Positions 22,752 to 31,583 of a DNA stretch of 31,583 nucleotides are shown one piece after another (position 1 is the stretch's first letter; each line of letters opens with the position of its first letter). The position numbers and the translations under genes were made by a program. The notes beneath the pieces are model-generated. The model did not search any database. It was not told the origin of the DNA and worked only from the letters and a program-made list of their open reading frames with translations. This DNA comes from Apostichopus californicus (lineage: Eukaryota > Echinodermata > Holothuroidea > Aspidochirotida > Stichopodidae), in NCBI GenBank assembly GCA_020650975.1, contig JAIPMN010003815.1, positions 1 to 31,583 of the forward strand. The letters run 5' to 3'.

Positions 22752-24732
22752 TGGTGAATGGTGATTAACCCAAGAAAATAATTTACCTGGTACATTACTG
22801 TAGCGTAATGTGACGTACATATCAATTTTGATCTGCCTTTCTGCACAGGACCATATACAGCAAAGTTTTTATAAGAAAACTAAACCTCAACACTGCTACA
22901 CAAAATGTGAGCACAAAATGATTCCCTGTGAAACGGATTGACATAGCAAAATAAATTCTCTTTTAAATTGAATGGTTAGGCAAGACTTAAAAATTAAATT
23001 ACAAACATTTGGGACATTATGATGACATAAGTCACAAAACTACAGCAATGTGCAGTTAAAGTTTATGTGGTTAAAGAGTAAAGACATTGAAGACTCGCCC
23101 CAAAATGCATGCCGCCCTGTGAAAAAGTTAACTTTCCGTTGCTTGCAAGTGAAGTTTTTCTCTTGTCGCTACAAAATGCAGACAGTAATGAAACGTGATA
23201 CCTTGCTATATTTAGCTGGACCTGAGATGTCCATCGCTGTATCGTTTGTACACTGTGCTGTGGGTATTGACCGCAGCTGTATGTACTGACTATACACAAG
23301 TGTCTAATTACCGATGGTAGTAAGCTGTGTGTGTGTATTTTCTACGATCGATGGTGGTGTCTAACAGTTCTGTTACACCTCATTCGAAACTAGGTCAGAT
23401 TACCGGCATTAGACGTTTCTTTTTGCGCGAGTCTTCACACCCTTTATGGCTTCACAAACCCTAGCTATATAAATCTAAGCCTCAACCAGAGGCACTTTAA
23501 GCCAATCTTATTTTTTAACATTGAACACCTTTAACAGGGGACCAACACAGGTAGCGAAAGAAGTGAATTGTCAAAAAAAAGTCAAATTTTATTGTGCATG
23601 GTCCCTGTCTCTAAGGGAACATAATAGGTTATTGTTTGACATGTTCAATCACCATTACAACAATTCAAGTTGTCCAAACCTTCAGATTTTAAATTGTATT
23701 ACATTACTACTTACAACTGAGATCTATTACTGTTCAGTTTATATTTATTTTCTTTGTTTTAAAAGAAGCAAGAAGAAAGGGGAAAACATGGGACAAAGGA
23801 GAGAAAGTCAGAAAACGAAGGAGTTATGATAATTGGTACATGTATCAAAATATGATGTAGCTAAATAATATTGCGATAAAGTACAAACACCTGAGAAGCA
23901 GTTTACTGGTCCCCACTGAGAGAACTAGCCAGTAATATATTATTTATACCTGTTGAATTTGCAGTGGGGTACAGTATCTACTTACTGTAAGCAATGTGCA
24001 TAACAGACCTACTGTGACAAAGTACGACCAACGCACAGTATTAATACAGTATACATATACGTAAAAGAAAACAGTCTCAAAGAAAACAACAAACAAACAA
24101 ATGTTGTGAACTTATGATTGGAAACTTATCAAAAGAATTGTGCTGTTTAAAATACTCTTGATAAAATTTACAATTTTTGGCAAGTTTTACGCTGTACACA
24201 CTACACCACAACATATTGGAGTCTCTCTAGCACAGTTTCAAATCTCAAGTCAAAACAACATCAATGAAAAATACAAACCAACCATATATCGTTCTCATTA
24301 TCCTTCTAATTGTCAAAAAAAAAATCAGTAGACCGTACTAAAACATCAGTTGTTTGTACTTTTTAAAATTAATTACTGCTTGTTCTCGCAAAATTCTGTG
24401 TTTTACTACATTCATTGTGTCGACAACTTGAAGAGAAACTACAGTATCACTCTACTTAGAAGTTACATTCCATGCCATCATTAACAAGAAGTACTACCAT
24501 TGTCTAGACGGAATCGGCCAATACCATTTTTTACCATCCTGTTTTCATTATTCCAAATCATTACGGTTGAAAGTTATTTACATAACTGTAGATGGCCTCA
24601 GTGTAATTAACAGTAATAAAGTACATGTATACACTTTCAAAGGTAAGGTCAATGTTATAGACTGTACTGTACAAATGCTAGTGAACTGTATTGTTTCTAA
24701 GGTGTTTGGAAACCACACACATGCATCCATGT

Positions 24733-24758
24733 ATGGAATCTTTGTTCAAAGATTCCAT
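24733..24758. repeat. 12-bp perfect hairpin with 2-base loop
   Basis: ATGGAATCTTTG and CAAAGATTCCAT are separated by TT, forming a nearly perfect 26-base palindrome. As DNA this could extrude as a cruciform; as RNA the loop is too tight to form all pairs. Confidence 0.85.
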
Positions 24759-25135
24759 GAAACCAGTTCTAATTATAACAACTGCACAGTTTTTCCAACA
24801 ATAAATTCTACTTTTAGGCAAATCATTTTTAAATAAACACTTAACTTTGGGGATGGGATCCAACAGGGTAAATGGCCATAAATTATCAATGCGAATAATG
24901 TGTTCTAATGTAAAGAACATATTTATTGGTTGTTGGACCAGATACATGTTCTACAATAAAAGGGGAATTCCTGTGGAGTAGTCTGGGGTTTTTTATGATA
25001 CTTTCACATACTGTAATTGAGCCATTTAACTATTAAGAGAGGAGCAAGAGGGGAAATGGGGAGGGTAAGATTGGAGAAGTAGGGGATTACATATCTGACA
25101 GAGGACTAGGTCTAAAAGGTAGAAGGCAGAGAACT

Positions 25136-25154
25136 GGGGTGGGGGGAGGGGGGT
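25136..25154 (+). repeat. G-rich tract
   Basis: Blocks of four or more G (GGGG T GGGGGG A GGGGGG), the opposite orientation to most tracts here. Confidence 0.85.
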
Positions 25155-26808
25155 CAGAGCTAAAGTGAAGTTTAGGGACATTATGATAATAAATCTTTAA
25201 TTTACTACAATATATGTTATTATTTAATAGTTAGGGAAGAATTGGGGTATATGAAGAGTTACCAGCCCAGTGTTGATCAATAACCAGGAATTTTGAAACA
25301 GAAGCCCAGAGCTTGGGTTTGTGAAGCTTTCCAAGATAAGAATTGGAAGACGAGGGGATGAGTGATGATGTCAGCATGCAAAAAACATTGAACCTTATTT
25401 ATATGCTCTAAGAAAATATTAAAATCCTGCCTTCCAATTATAACAAACTGTGCCTAATTACTGCATGTAGAACAAGACTTCTGTTCTTTTGTCAAACCCC
25501 TTTCAATCTAACTTTGACAGCTAGGAAAAGTGGACACACAAACTGCAAACTGTTGTCAACGTTGTGTCCAAATTTAAAAGCCAACTTTATCTTACACTCA
25601 AACATTTAAGAAATAAAGGGAATTTACCCAAAAGAAAGCCCCTTTAACTTGTACTTTTATCTGTAAATTTTATATCGCATGGACCATGACTCATTGTAAC
25701 CTCTGATTAGTTTGAATTCCTTTCCTGATCCATTTAGTACCATTAAATGTCGATGCTCATTCGTAAATTACAGCCTGATCCTGCTAAGCCTCCTTTTCTT
25801 GACTTTCAACTCCTTTCACTGAAAGTTGACTGCATTTTATCTATTTATTTAAGTATCTTTGAAGTCAAATTACCCAAGGAAAAGTAGTTAATAATTATTC
25901 CAACTTCTATAGCTCTATTTTACATGGTCAATCAATACTGAAAGAAAAAATCCAATAGGGTAATGGATATAGAGTAAGTCTGTACAAAAATGCTTTGGAG
26001 TTTCAGAACAGAACACCAATGTATCTAAGCTACTGTAGATCTTGTGAGGTAAAACTCAATAGTTTGTGGGTTTGCATACTTTAGGAATGACAGTACTTAC
26101 CTGCTTCCACTCAACTAATTAAAGTGCACTCTAACCATGACCACCTGTGAAGCCAAACGTTATCATCTTTGTAGGCAAGGTACACATAGCATAGAGTGTA
26201 TCCATTGAAAGTGCATGGATAGATAAAACTTAGTGAGATCTGTGTTCAATAACCTAAGAAGTACAGTGCTTAAGACAAATTTTTATGTACTCTAGTTCTC
26301 ACTGAAAGGTCAAAATTGTGGTCCAAAAATATGTTAGAGAAAACAAAAGAGGGTTACTAAGTTTAGTATCAAGTTGAACATCTGTTGCCATAGTTTTACC
26401 TAATTAGCATAATTTTACTTGTTGGAAGCATTGATCAGTACATAATTAAGATTAATGTTCTACAGGTAGCTCCATATTGTTCCATGTACAGTACTAGCTC
26501 CAGTGATACTCGTAATTACATGATCCCAGTCTTGATGTACGACTGCATGGCGCTTTGAATGAATCAGTTATTGCCGTTTGGTTTTCGTACCCATGCAGGC
26601 TCTATCTTGAGTGATTTATCTTAAAAGTACTAGACTAGTTAGAAATGTACTAGTCCGGGCTGCAACATCTAGGAACAACTTGAAGGAGTGATTCAACCTC
26701 AATTGGTCCAAGAACATTCAGAAAAATTTGGCCATGATATATAAGAAATTGGTGGAAATTAACTTCAGGAAGCCTGCATTTTCATGTTGTGTAGGCTGGC
26801 ACCATCAT

Positions 26809-26836
26809 ATTAATAATAATAATGATAATAATGATG
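26809..26836. repeat. imperfect AAT microsatellite
   Basis: TAATAATAATAATGATAATA then ATGATG: trinucleotide repeats with A-to-G interruptions. Confidence 0.9.
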
Positions 26837-26979
26837 TATATTATTTTCATTATATGTACAGTCAATTTTAAAGAATGATGTTTAATAATCTTATACATAT
26901 ACCACTGAACAATCCACAGAAGTTAGAGCAATGCCTTTGTTATTAAAAAACAACAGCATTGAACAACACTCTTCAAAAC

Positions 26980-27002
26980 CCTACTGTACACAGTACAGTA
27001 GG
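26980..27002. repeat. 10-bp perfect hairpin made of two heptamer motifs
   Basis: CCTACTGTAC and GTACAGTAGG are separated by ACA. Each arm contains one copy of the over-represented TACTGTA/TACAGTA heptamer. Confidence 0.85.
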
Positions 27003-27428
27003 TCAAACATGTATTATCTTTAACACAATAAGGCCTAGTCCACATCACTATTCAAGGCCAAAGCATATATGATCTCTGTGTGCCAAATTAACATCCTCTG
27101 GGGCTGTATGGCAACATGCATGCCTCTCCCTCCTAGCTACCCAGTTTTGCAGGCACAATCTGATTAGGTCTTGTGTTCATGGTGACCGTGCCAACCCTTC
27201 ACCTTGGTCTGCCAATTGGATAATCCGACACTAAGTAATTGGACTAATGACTTACTTAGGCTCCAGATATATACCATTGGCACTACCATTCCATATTTTA
27301 AAGCGGGATTACGTAATACTGGCCTGCATTAACCATCCAAAGAAATATTGAAAACATGGCCTTGAGCCATGGTAGCCTATTTTACCAAGAGCTCTGATAA
27401 ACACATGTGGCAAGGTATCTGCAATGAA

Positions 27429-27434
27429 ACTTAC
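27429..27434 (-). other. splice donor of the agrin-like exon
   Basis: On the minus strand the exon ends AAATG and is followed by GTAAGT, a perfect consensus match. The position agrees with the end of NtA similarity. Confidence 0.8.
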
Positions 27435-27879
27435 CATTTACTATACCATCCACAACTTCTAGGTTGTTGTATGTGATGGTAAGCAAACTGGAGTTGAGGA
27501 ATAGGTGACCTTTCTTGTCAACACCCAATAGTAAAATCTTGGTATCACCCTCATGGACAGTGTTTGAACAAATAGCTGGATCTCCAAAACCTCCAACCAT
27601 AATTTTTTCTTCCTGCATCACTGGTGAGATACCATTATGTAAGGCTTCAGCTCCTTTGAAGACTCTCACGACCTTGACTTCACATTTGTACATAGACTTC
27701 TGGGGTTCTCGAACAACTTTATCCACAAGGCCAGATAAAATTACATCGGCCCTACCTTCTCTATTCATCAATGAATCTTCATTGCAAGATGTCGTGGATT
27801 TAGTTATGACTACCATCGATAAGCAGGATGGAACGCAAAGGCCTAAAGCCAAAATTGCAGTCCAAGCTCCAAGATACAT
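27435..27879 (-). CDS. agrn: agrin-like protein, first coding exon: signal peptide and NtA domain
   Basis: Agrin is a secreted heparan-sulphate proteoglycan of basement membranes. Its NtA domain, a TIMP-like OB fold, anchors it to laminin. The ATG at 27879 has an in-frame TAA 21 bases upstream. Residues 1-21 are a hydrophobic signal peptide ending near CLS. Residues 30-148 match the NtA pattern: Cys32 followed by DSLMNREGRADVILSG, YKCEVKV (Cys66), the diagnostic GGFGDPAIC (96-104), GDTKILLL, and LNSSLLTITYNNLEVV (128-143) with an N-glycosylation site at Asn129. A fourth NtA cysteine, if kept, must come from the next exon. The exon encodes 148 codons plus one base (phase 1), then a consensus GTAAGT donor at 27429-27434; the frame beyond it continues only by chance to a stop. 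NtA is certain to me. Assigning full agrin, rather than another NtA-bearing protein, is likely but not shown, since no Kazal or LamG exon is in the window. Confidence 0.85.
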
Positions 27880-28620
27880 TTTTCCTGGCGAATGAGGTGC
27901 TTAGTCCCTGGTGTAATATGCAATGAACTCAAACGCTAAACCCAACAGACTAAGCAATCAAATCCAATAGTGACCGGACGTTGCCTAACTTCAGTCCAGG
28001 CCTATCTTACTCTTAGTAACAACAGTACCTGTCACTACCAGTAGAAAAACCCCGCCTAACAGGCCTGCTTTCCAGTCGAATTGTGTCAAACTTTGTTAAT
28101 CCGCTAATAAATCCGAAAGAGCATGTCACAAGCCTTTTGAAGAGGACATGTGTGGTTCCTCAAGAAGCGCTAAATCCAAACCTTGGAAGAGTCGAGGAAT
28201 TACTCTTCGCCTGTTCCTGTGCGCTTCCGACTAACTTCAGAGTAATGCACATACACCTAGGCTTTATCAAGTACCTGTCGTACGTACGCACAGTATGAAG
28301 TTTGAACGGTGTGTATTCACTTACCCCTTATGAATATAACACTAAACTACTAAAGTACAAAAACTTAATACGCATGCGTATATAGTGCGCCTTATCAAAA
28401 TTGGACACTAAAACTTTTAGAGTTCTTTATAGTAAAGGCGTACAATAAAACCGTCGCACGAGCGGAATGCATTCAACGGTCTTAGAAGTTGGCACTAGAT
28501 ATATTGCGTGGTGTTTTATTTACATGATATATCTGGATAGGGTACGACGATTGGCCATACAAATATGTTTCAATGCGAACAATTCTACCAAACAATATAA
28601 AAACCAGCTGTGGTGTTTGC
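27880..28620 (-). promoter_or_regulatory. probable 5'UTR and promoter region of the agrin-like gene
   Basis: CpG dinucleotides are visibly denser here (for example around 28060-28290, 28369-28392 and 28450-28560) than in the intron, as expected for a mostly unmethylated 5' end. Minus-strand candidates are an ATTGG (inverted CCAAT) at 27964-27968 and a GGCGGGG GC-box at 28050-28056. A 12-bp palindrome TACGCATGCGTA, loosely like an NRF1 site, lies at 28369-28380. There is no obvious TATA box at a sensible distance. The transcription start cannot be placed, and an upstream non-coding exon is possible. Confidence 0.4.
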
Positions 28621-28871
28621 AAGTTGCAAACCTAAATCCGTTATAGTAAGATCGTTCCACCTAACGCATTTGTACATTGGAAAGAATTACGCTTAGTTCA
28701 ACTAGTACATTATAAGGCCTATTGTTGTCGGAAAGGTATAACTGTGAAATTCGAGTGTAAACCTATGGTAGTTTTTAAGAGTGACTTTTATGCATGAAGC
28801 AGATTTGAGTAGAATAAATTATAGATATTCAGATTTTCCCGATAGTCCACGCATTCCATGAATTGTCATAA

Positions 28872-29139
28872 AGTGATATTTCAGCTTTTCCAGTTCAAGG
28901 AGGCTACAGTCTACAGTTGCAGTCATTTTTATCGGGTCTAATTTTCGTTAAGAACTTCTTTTCTCAGAGGATTGTAAATAAATGGAATGATTTTCCTGAG
29001 TTGGTTTTGCTATCGAAAACTGTCAATTGGTTGAAGACTGCTTCATTGACAGGACTTGAGGATTATGTTGAAGAGTTTTGTTCATCGGGTCATTTACATG
29101 ATTTATGTGGACTATTGATAGGATCTTCTTTCTACTAAA
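28872..29139 (+). pseudogene. relic of a non-LTR retrotransposon reverse-transcriptase ORF, C-terminal end
   Basis: An open frame after a stop at 28869 runs to TAA at 29137-29139. It contains GGYSLQL followed, about 17 residues later, by NFFSQRIVNKWNDFPE (28953-29000) and then an SKTVNWLKT-like segment. This spacing and wording match the conserved tail found after the reverse-transcriptase domain in many Jockey/CR1-type elements (G-H-S-L-x-L ... FFSQRVVNxWNxLPxxVVxAxSVNxFK). The catalytic palm motifs, the endonuclease and any poly-A or repeat tail are absent, and upstream frames are interrupted, so it is a dead 5'-truncated or decayed fragment. It lies about 1 kb upstream of the agrin-like start in the opposite orientation. 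Family assignment is from memory of the motif. Confidence 0.6.
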
Positions 29140-29420
29140 TTATCTTTTAGGCATAACACAGCAAGCAATTATGCCTGCTTTGATGTTGCCAAAAATGCTC
29201 CGTTGCACTGCGACCAATTTGATATCGACATTATGACATTATAAGGAAACAGAGAATATCATTCTTTTTTCTCTCTCTTTTTTCTTCTCTTTTTGTTGGG
29301 ACACAATAAAGTAGCCATTTAAGGAAGTCATTGGATTGTCCGACGAAGGTCATTTGTAAAATTACAGCAGTAGCTGAATAGAGGGCGTGCTTCTATATTA
29401 TTAAAGATTGATTGGCTTCC

Positions 29421-29442
29421 TGCGATGCGATGCGATGCGATG
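29421..29442 (+). repeat. TGCGA pentanucleotide microsatellite
   Basis: Four full copies of TGCGA followed by TG. Confidence 0.95.
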
Positions 29443-29562
29443 GGAAATTTGCAGGATAGTGATTGTGAACAGGTGTGATAAATAAATACTTAAGTTGATG
29501 TTAACGATTGGGTACAAAGTGTAATGAACTAAGTCAATTACCAGAATACAGTGAATATGTAT

Positions 29563-29584
29563 TTTTCTTTCTTTCTTTCTTTCT
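29563..29584 (+). repeat. TTTC microsatellite
   Basis: About five copies of TTTC. Confidence 0.95.
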
Positions 29585-29722
29585 ATTCGTCTTCTCTTTT
29601 GGGGGCTGCGGATGTAAAAACAATATCTCAAAGGATGTTTTCACCTGAAACACATTGTACAGTAATGTTTGTACAAAGGTAGTGTGATCACATCGATTAT
29701 AGACATAGGCCTACATACATAA

Positions 29723-29736
29723 ACACACACACACAC
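29723..29736 (+). repeat. AC dinucleotide microsatellite
   Basis: Seven AC units. Confidence 0.95.
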
Positions 29737-30018
29737 ATGTAGGTGTTAACATGCATTTCCGAATGTCAAACTTCAGAAAGGAAAAAGAAAGCCGGTTTCC
29801 AGACACGACATGTCATTATTTGCTTCATATAAATGAAGTGACCACAATTTGACAAAGATTCAGTACCGTGCAATCAGCCAGATAACTGGAGTTTGTCAGG
29901 GACCGGGAAAAAGAGAGGGAGGGGGTATTGATATAAAATCGACTTGATGCAGGGGATGAATTGTTACATCAAGGTACTATCGAATATACAATTGATAATC
30001 TTCCATTCAACGCCACTA

Positions 30019-30030
30019 CCCCCCCCCCCC
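30019..30030 (+). repeat. C-homopolymer tract
   Basis: A run of twelve C. Confidence 0.9.
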
Positions 30031-30102
30031 TATCCACCCCGTCCATATCCCTCTTACCCTCAGAAGGGCTTATGAATGTATGTATACTACACAATATCCT
30101 GT

Positions 30103-30183
30103 TAATAATAATAATACACAAATTTTATATAGCGCCAAACAAACTATGAAATAATTCTCGTAGCGCTTAACAAAATAATAGCA
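30103..30183. mobile_element. short AAT/TATATAGCGC dispersed element (fragment)
   Basis: TAATAATAATAAT leads into ATTTTATATAGCGCC, followed 30 bases later by CGTAGCGCTTAAC and another AATAATA. The arrangement (AAT repeats, ATATAGCGC, AGCGCTT) resembles short dispersed elements common in marine invertebrate genomes. I recall the pattern, not a specific named family. GCGC and AGCGCT parts can pair as a loose stem. Confidence 0.4.
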
Positions 30184-30593
30184 ATTATAACATATGTGCG
30201 TTGGTGAAGAGATACTGTTATCTGAGGGTGCTCAATGGGCTACACTGTAATGCATTAACTTGCAATTTTCTTTCTCTCTGCTAAATTCCTACGGCATACC
30301 CAAGTACTGTTTCCCCTTTTTCTTTCTAAGATCGGAAGGCTAACTTCAATGGTTTAAGCATTATGCTTGACCGGGGCTCTTGTCTCACCCTTTGCCGCCC
30401 CTTCTCCCATCACCTCTCCAGCTGAATGTACATACATACTATCGGATATCATGAACGCACTCACCATCACCTAGTAATATGAAGGGACCATAGCCTATGT
30501 TAAATGTCTGTGTAACAATATTTCCGTCTTGCTTGAATGACAAACACGTCTGTAGCTTCCAAAAGATATAAATAACCATTTCCAACATCACAA

Positions 30594-30633
30594 CCCACCC
30601 CCCCCCCCACCCCGCACCCGTCTCCCTTTCCCC
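30594..30633 (+). repeat. C-rich tract
   Basis: C11, A, C4 then CGCACCCGTCTCCCTTTCCC. Confidence 0.85.
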
Positions 30634-30867
30634 AAAAGGAACTCCCTTTGTTCGTTGTGTACTATAGTGATATATGATCGAACAACGTGGTAAAAAAAAA
30701 ATCCACTTTACTCGAAAATGTGAGGCCGGTGTTTTACATAGTCCTACTTAGAAAACCGTCACTATGCATGTGCTCTGCATTTGTTTTGTTTTTCTTTTGG
30801 GAAGGGGTGATATTTGTTTGTTTAACTTTTGTCTTGGTGTGAGGCTTGGGAGATTAGTTTTTCATTA

Positions 30868-30883
30868 CCCTCCCCCCCCCCCC
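30868..30883 (+). repeat. C-homopolymer tract
   Basis: CCC T then about twelve C. Confidence 0.9.
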
Positions 30884-31347
30884 TAAATTTACGTTATATT
30901 CTTCTTCTCACTCCTCGACAAACTGATTTGATTCATGATTTACCTTCGAGGCTTTCAATCTTAATCCAATTTTCAATGAGTCTGAAGTCTCAAGTTTATT
31001 ATGCCTAATGTTTGAATTGTGTGACTCATCAGTTTCGACTTAGATTTATGTTTCTTTAAGCAAGTTATGTCAAGCATGGTGCTGTCATTGTTAAGCATTC
31101 ACTTCCGCGTGGTGCAGTCCAAGTCAAATACACAAGAAATTATTCTCCTCGCATTATTAAACAGAACAGAAAGGAATCTCTGAAGGGAATGCTTACTTTT
31201 AGCAAAATACTAAATCAGTCCGATGTTTATCCATTACGTCATTTTTTAAGTAAAGGAAGCCAGCATGGTCACAAAGGATAGTTTACCCCCTTAGTTCATT
31301 AACTAGCTTAGTGTAACCTCATAAGAGAGGAGGGGATAGATTAAAAG

Positions 31348-31392
31348 ACCCCTACCCCACCCACCACCCCGCACGACTACCGCCTTCCTCCT
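31348..31392 (+). repeat. C-rich tract
   Basis: ACCCCTACCCCACCCACCAC followed by CCCGC and a C/T stretch. Another C-block begins at 31575 and runs off the window end. Confidence 0.75.
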
Positions 31393-31583
31393 CGTGTCAT
31401 CGACTGTATAGTCTGTCGATAACTTTTAACATGTAACAATATTATACATTAAGCTTATATTTGAATAAAATAGGTTTTAACAAAATGTAGACAACCAAGG
31501 TCGGGTAAATCACTATACGTCAGCCTATAACCCCCTATATCTAGAGATATCCACTAGGGCTTTATCCCACGGCACCCTCCCCC

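Larger units (their letters stand above)
1..27434 (-). other. first intron of the agrin-like gene (partial, 3' end outside the window)
   Basis: This is everything transcriptionally downstream of the GTAAGT donor at 27429-27434. I found no open frame with Kazal/follistatin, laminin-EGF or LamG features on the minus strand, so the second agrin exon is either beyond position 1 or too short to see. The stretch is AT-rich and CpG-poor. Open frames of 60-100 codons occur on both strands at about the density expected by chance and match nothing I know. Its contents are simple repeats, degenerate dispersed repeats, one 230-bp tandem array, an assembly gap and isolated hairpins, listed separately. Between those entries (for example 1-720, 1100-3490, 3630-6190, 8060-10150, 14900-15870 and 22820-24730) I see only unstructured AT-rich DNA. 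The intron assignment is an inference from the single exon. Confidence 0.6.
29140..31583. other. non-coding flank
   Basis: I see no gene here. It holds the microsatellites and C-tracts listed separately, one AGCGC-type dispersed element at 30103, and otherwise AT-rich sequence with scattered T-rich/G-rich junctions (about 29565-29605 and 30782-30808). Confidence 0.6.

Noticed and set aside
23521-23829. 102-codon plus-strand open frame
   Set aside because: No family resemblance. The basic C-terminal part comes from purine-rich sequence, and no promoter or splice context supports it.
27515-27895. 126-codon open frame on the plus strand opposite the agrin-like exon
   Set aside because: It is antisense to a well-matched NtA coding exon and its protein resembles nothing known. 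It is a by-product of the real frame.
28369-28380. NRF1 site at TACGCATGCGTA
   Set aside because: It lacks the GCGC half-sites of the consensus on both sides. Kept only as a palindrome in the promoter entry.
1-31583. CRISPR array, prokaryotic operon, tRNA or rRNA genes
   Set aside because: No regularly spaced short repeats with unique spacers, no dense coding, and no recognisable tRNA or rRNA core sequence.

Overview
The window looks like animal genomic DNA from a marine invertebrate deuterostome. It is AT-rich, CpG-poor over most of its length, full of simple repeats and decayed mobile-element fragments, and has almost no long open frames. The one clear protein-coding feature is a minus-strand exon at 27435-27879. 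It encodes a signal peptide followed by an agrin N-terminal (NtA) laminin-binding domain, and ends at a perfect GTAAGT splice donor. An echinoderm, perhaps a sea cucumber, is my best guess. That rests on an NtA domain in an invertebrate-looking genome and on the repeat types, so it is only an inference.

Layout: 1-27434 lies downstream of that donor on the minus strand and reads as a very long first intron of the agrin-like gene. I see no second exon in it. The intron holds: (i) long C/G and pyrimidine tracts; (ii) a five-member degenerate dispersed repeat family (3.5, 6.7, 11.9, 12.9 and 13.3 kb); (iii) three tandem copies of a 230-bp unit at 18.9-19.6 kb; (iv) poly-T/G-rich retroposon-like tails, one pair flanking a 10-N assembly gap at 20264-20273; (v) several perfect hairpins and palindromes; (vi) a strong excess of the heptamer TACTGTA/TACAGTA, 42 hits by hand, all but one left of 27.0 kb; and (vii) a small TATA-plus-Kozak cluster at 18.5 kb on the plus strand.

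27880-28620 is CpG-richer than the rest and is the likely promoter/5'UTR region of the agrin-like gene. At 28872-29139, on the plus strand, there is a relic of the C-terminal end of a non-LTR retrotransposon reverse-transcriptase ORF. 29140-31583 is non-coding flank with microsatellites, C-tracts and a short AAT/AGCGC-type dispersed element.

There is no operon, CRISPR array, tRNA or rRNA. No complete new gene system is visible. The least explained signals are the heptamer excess and the five-copy dispersed family.
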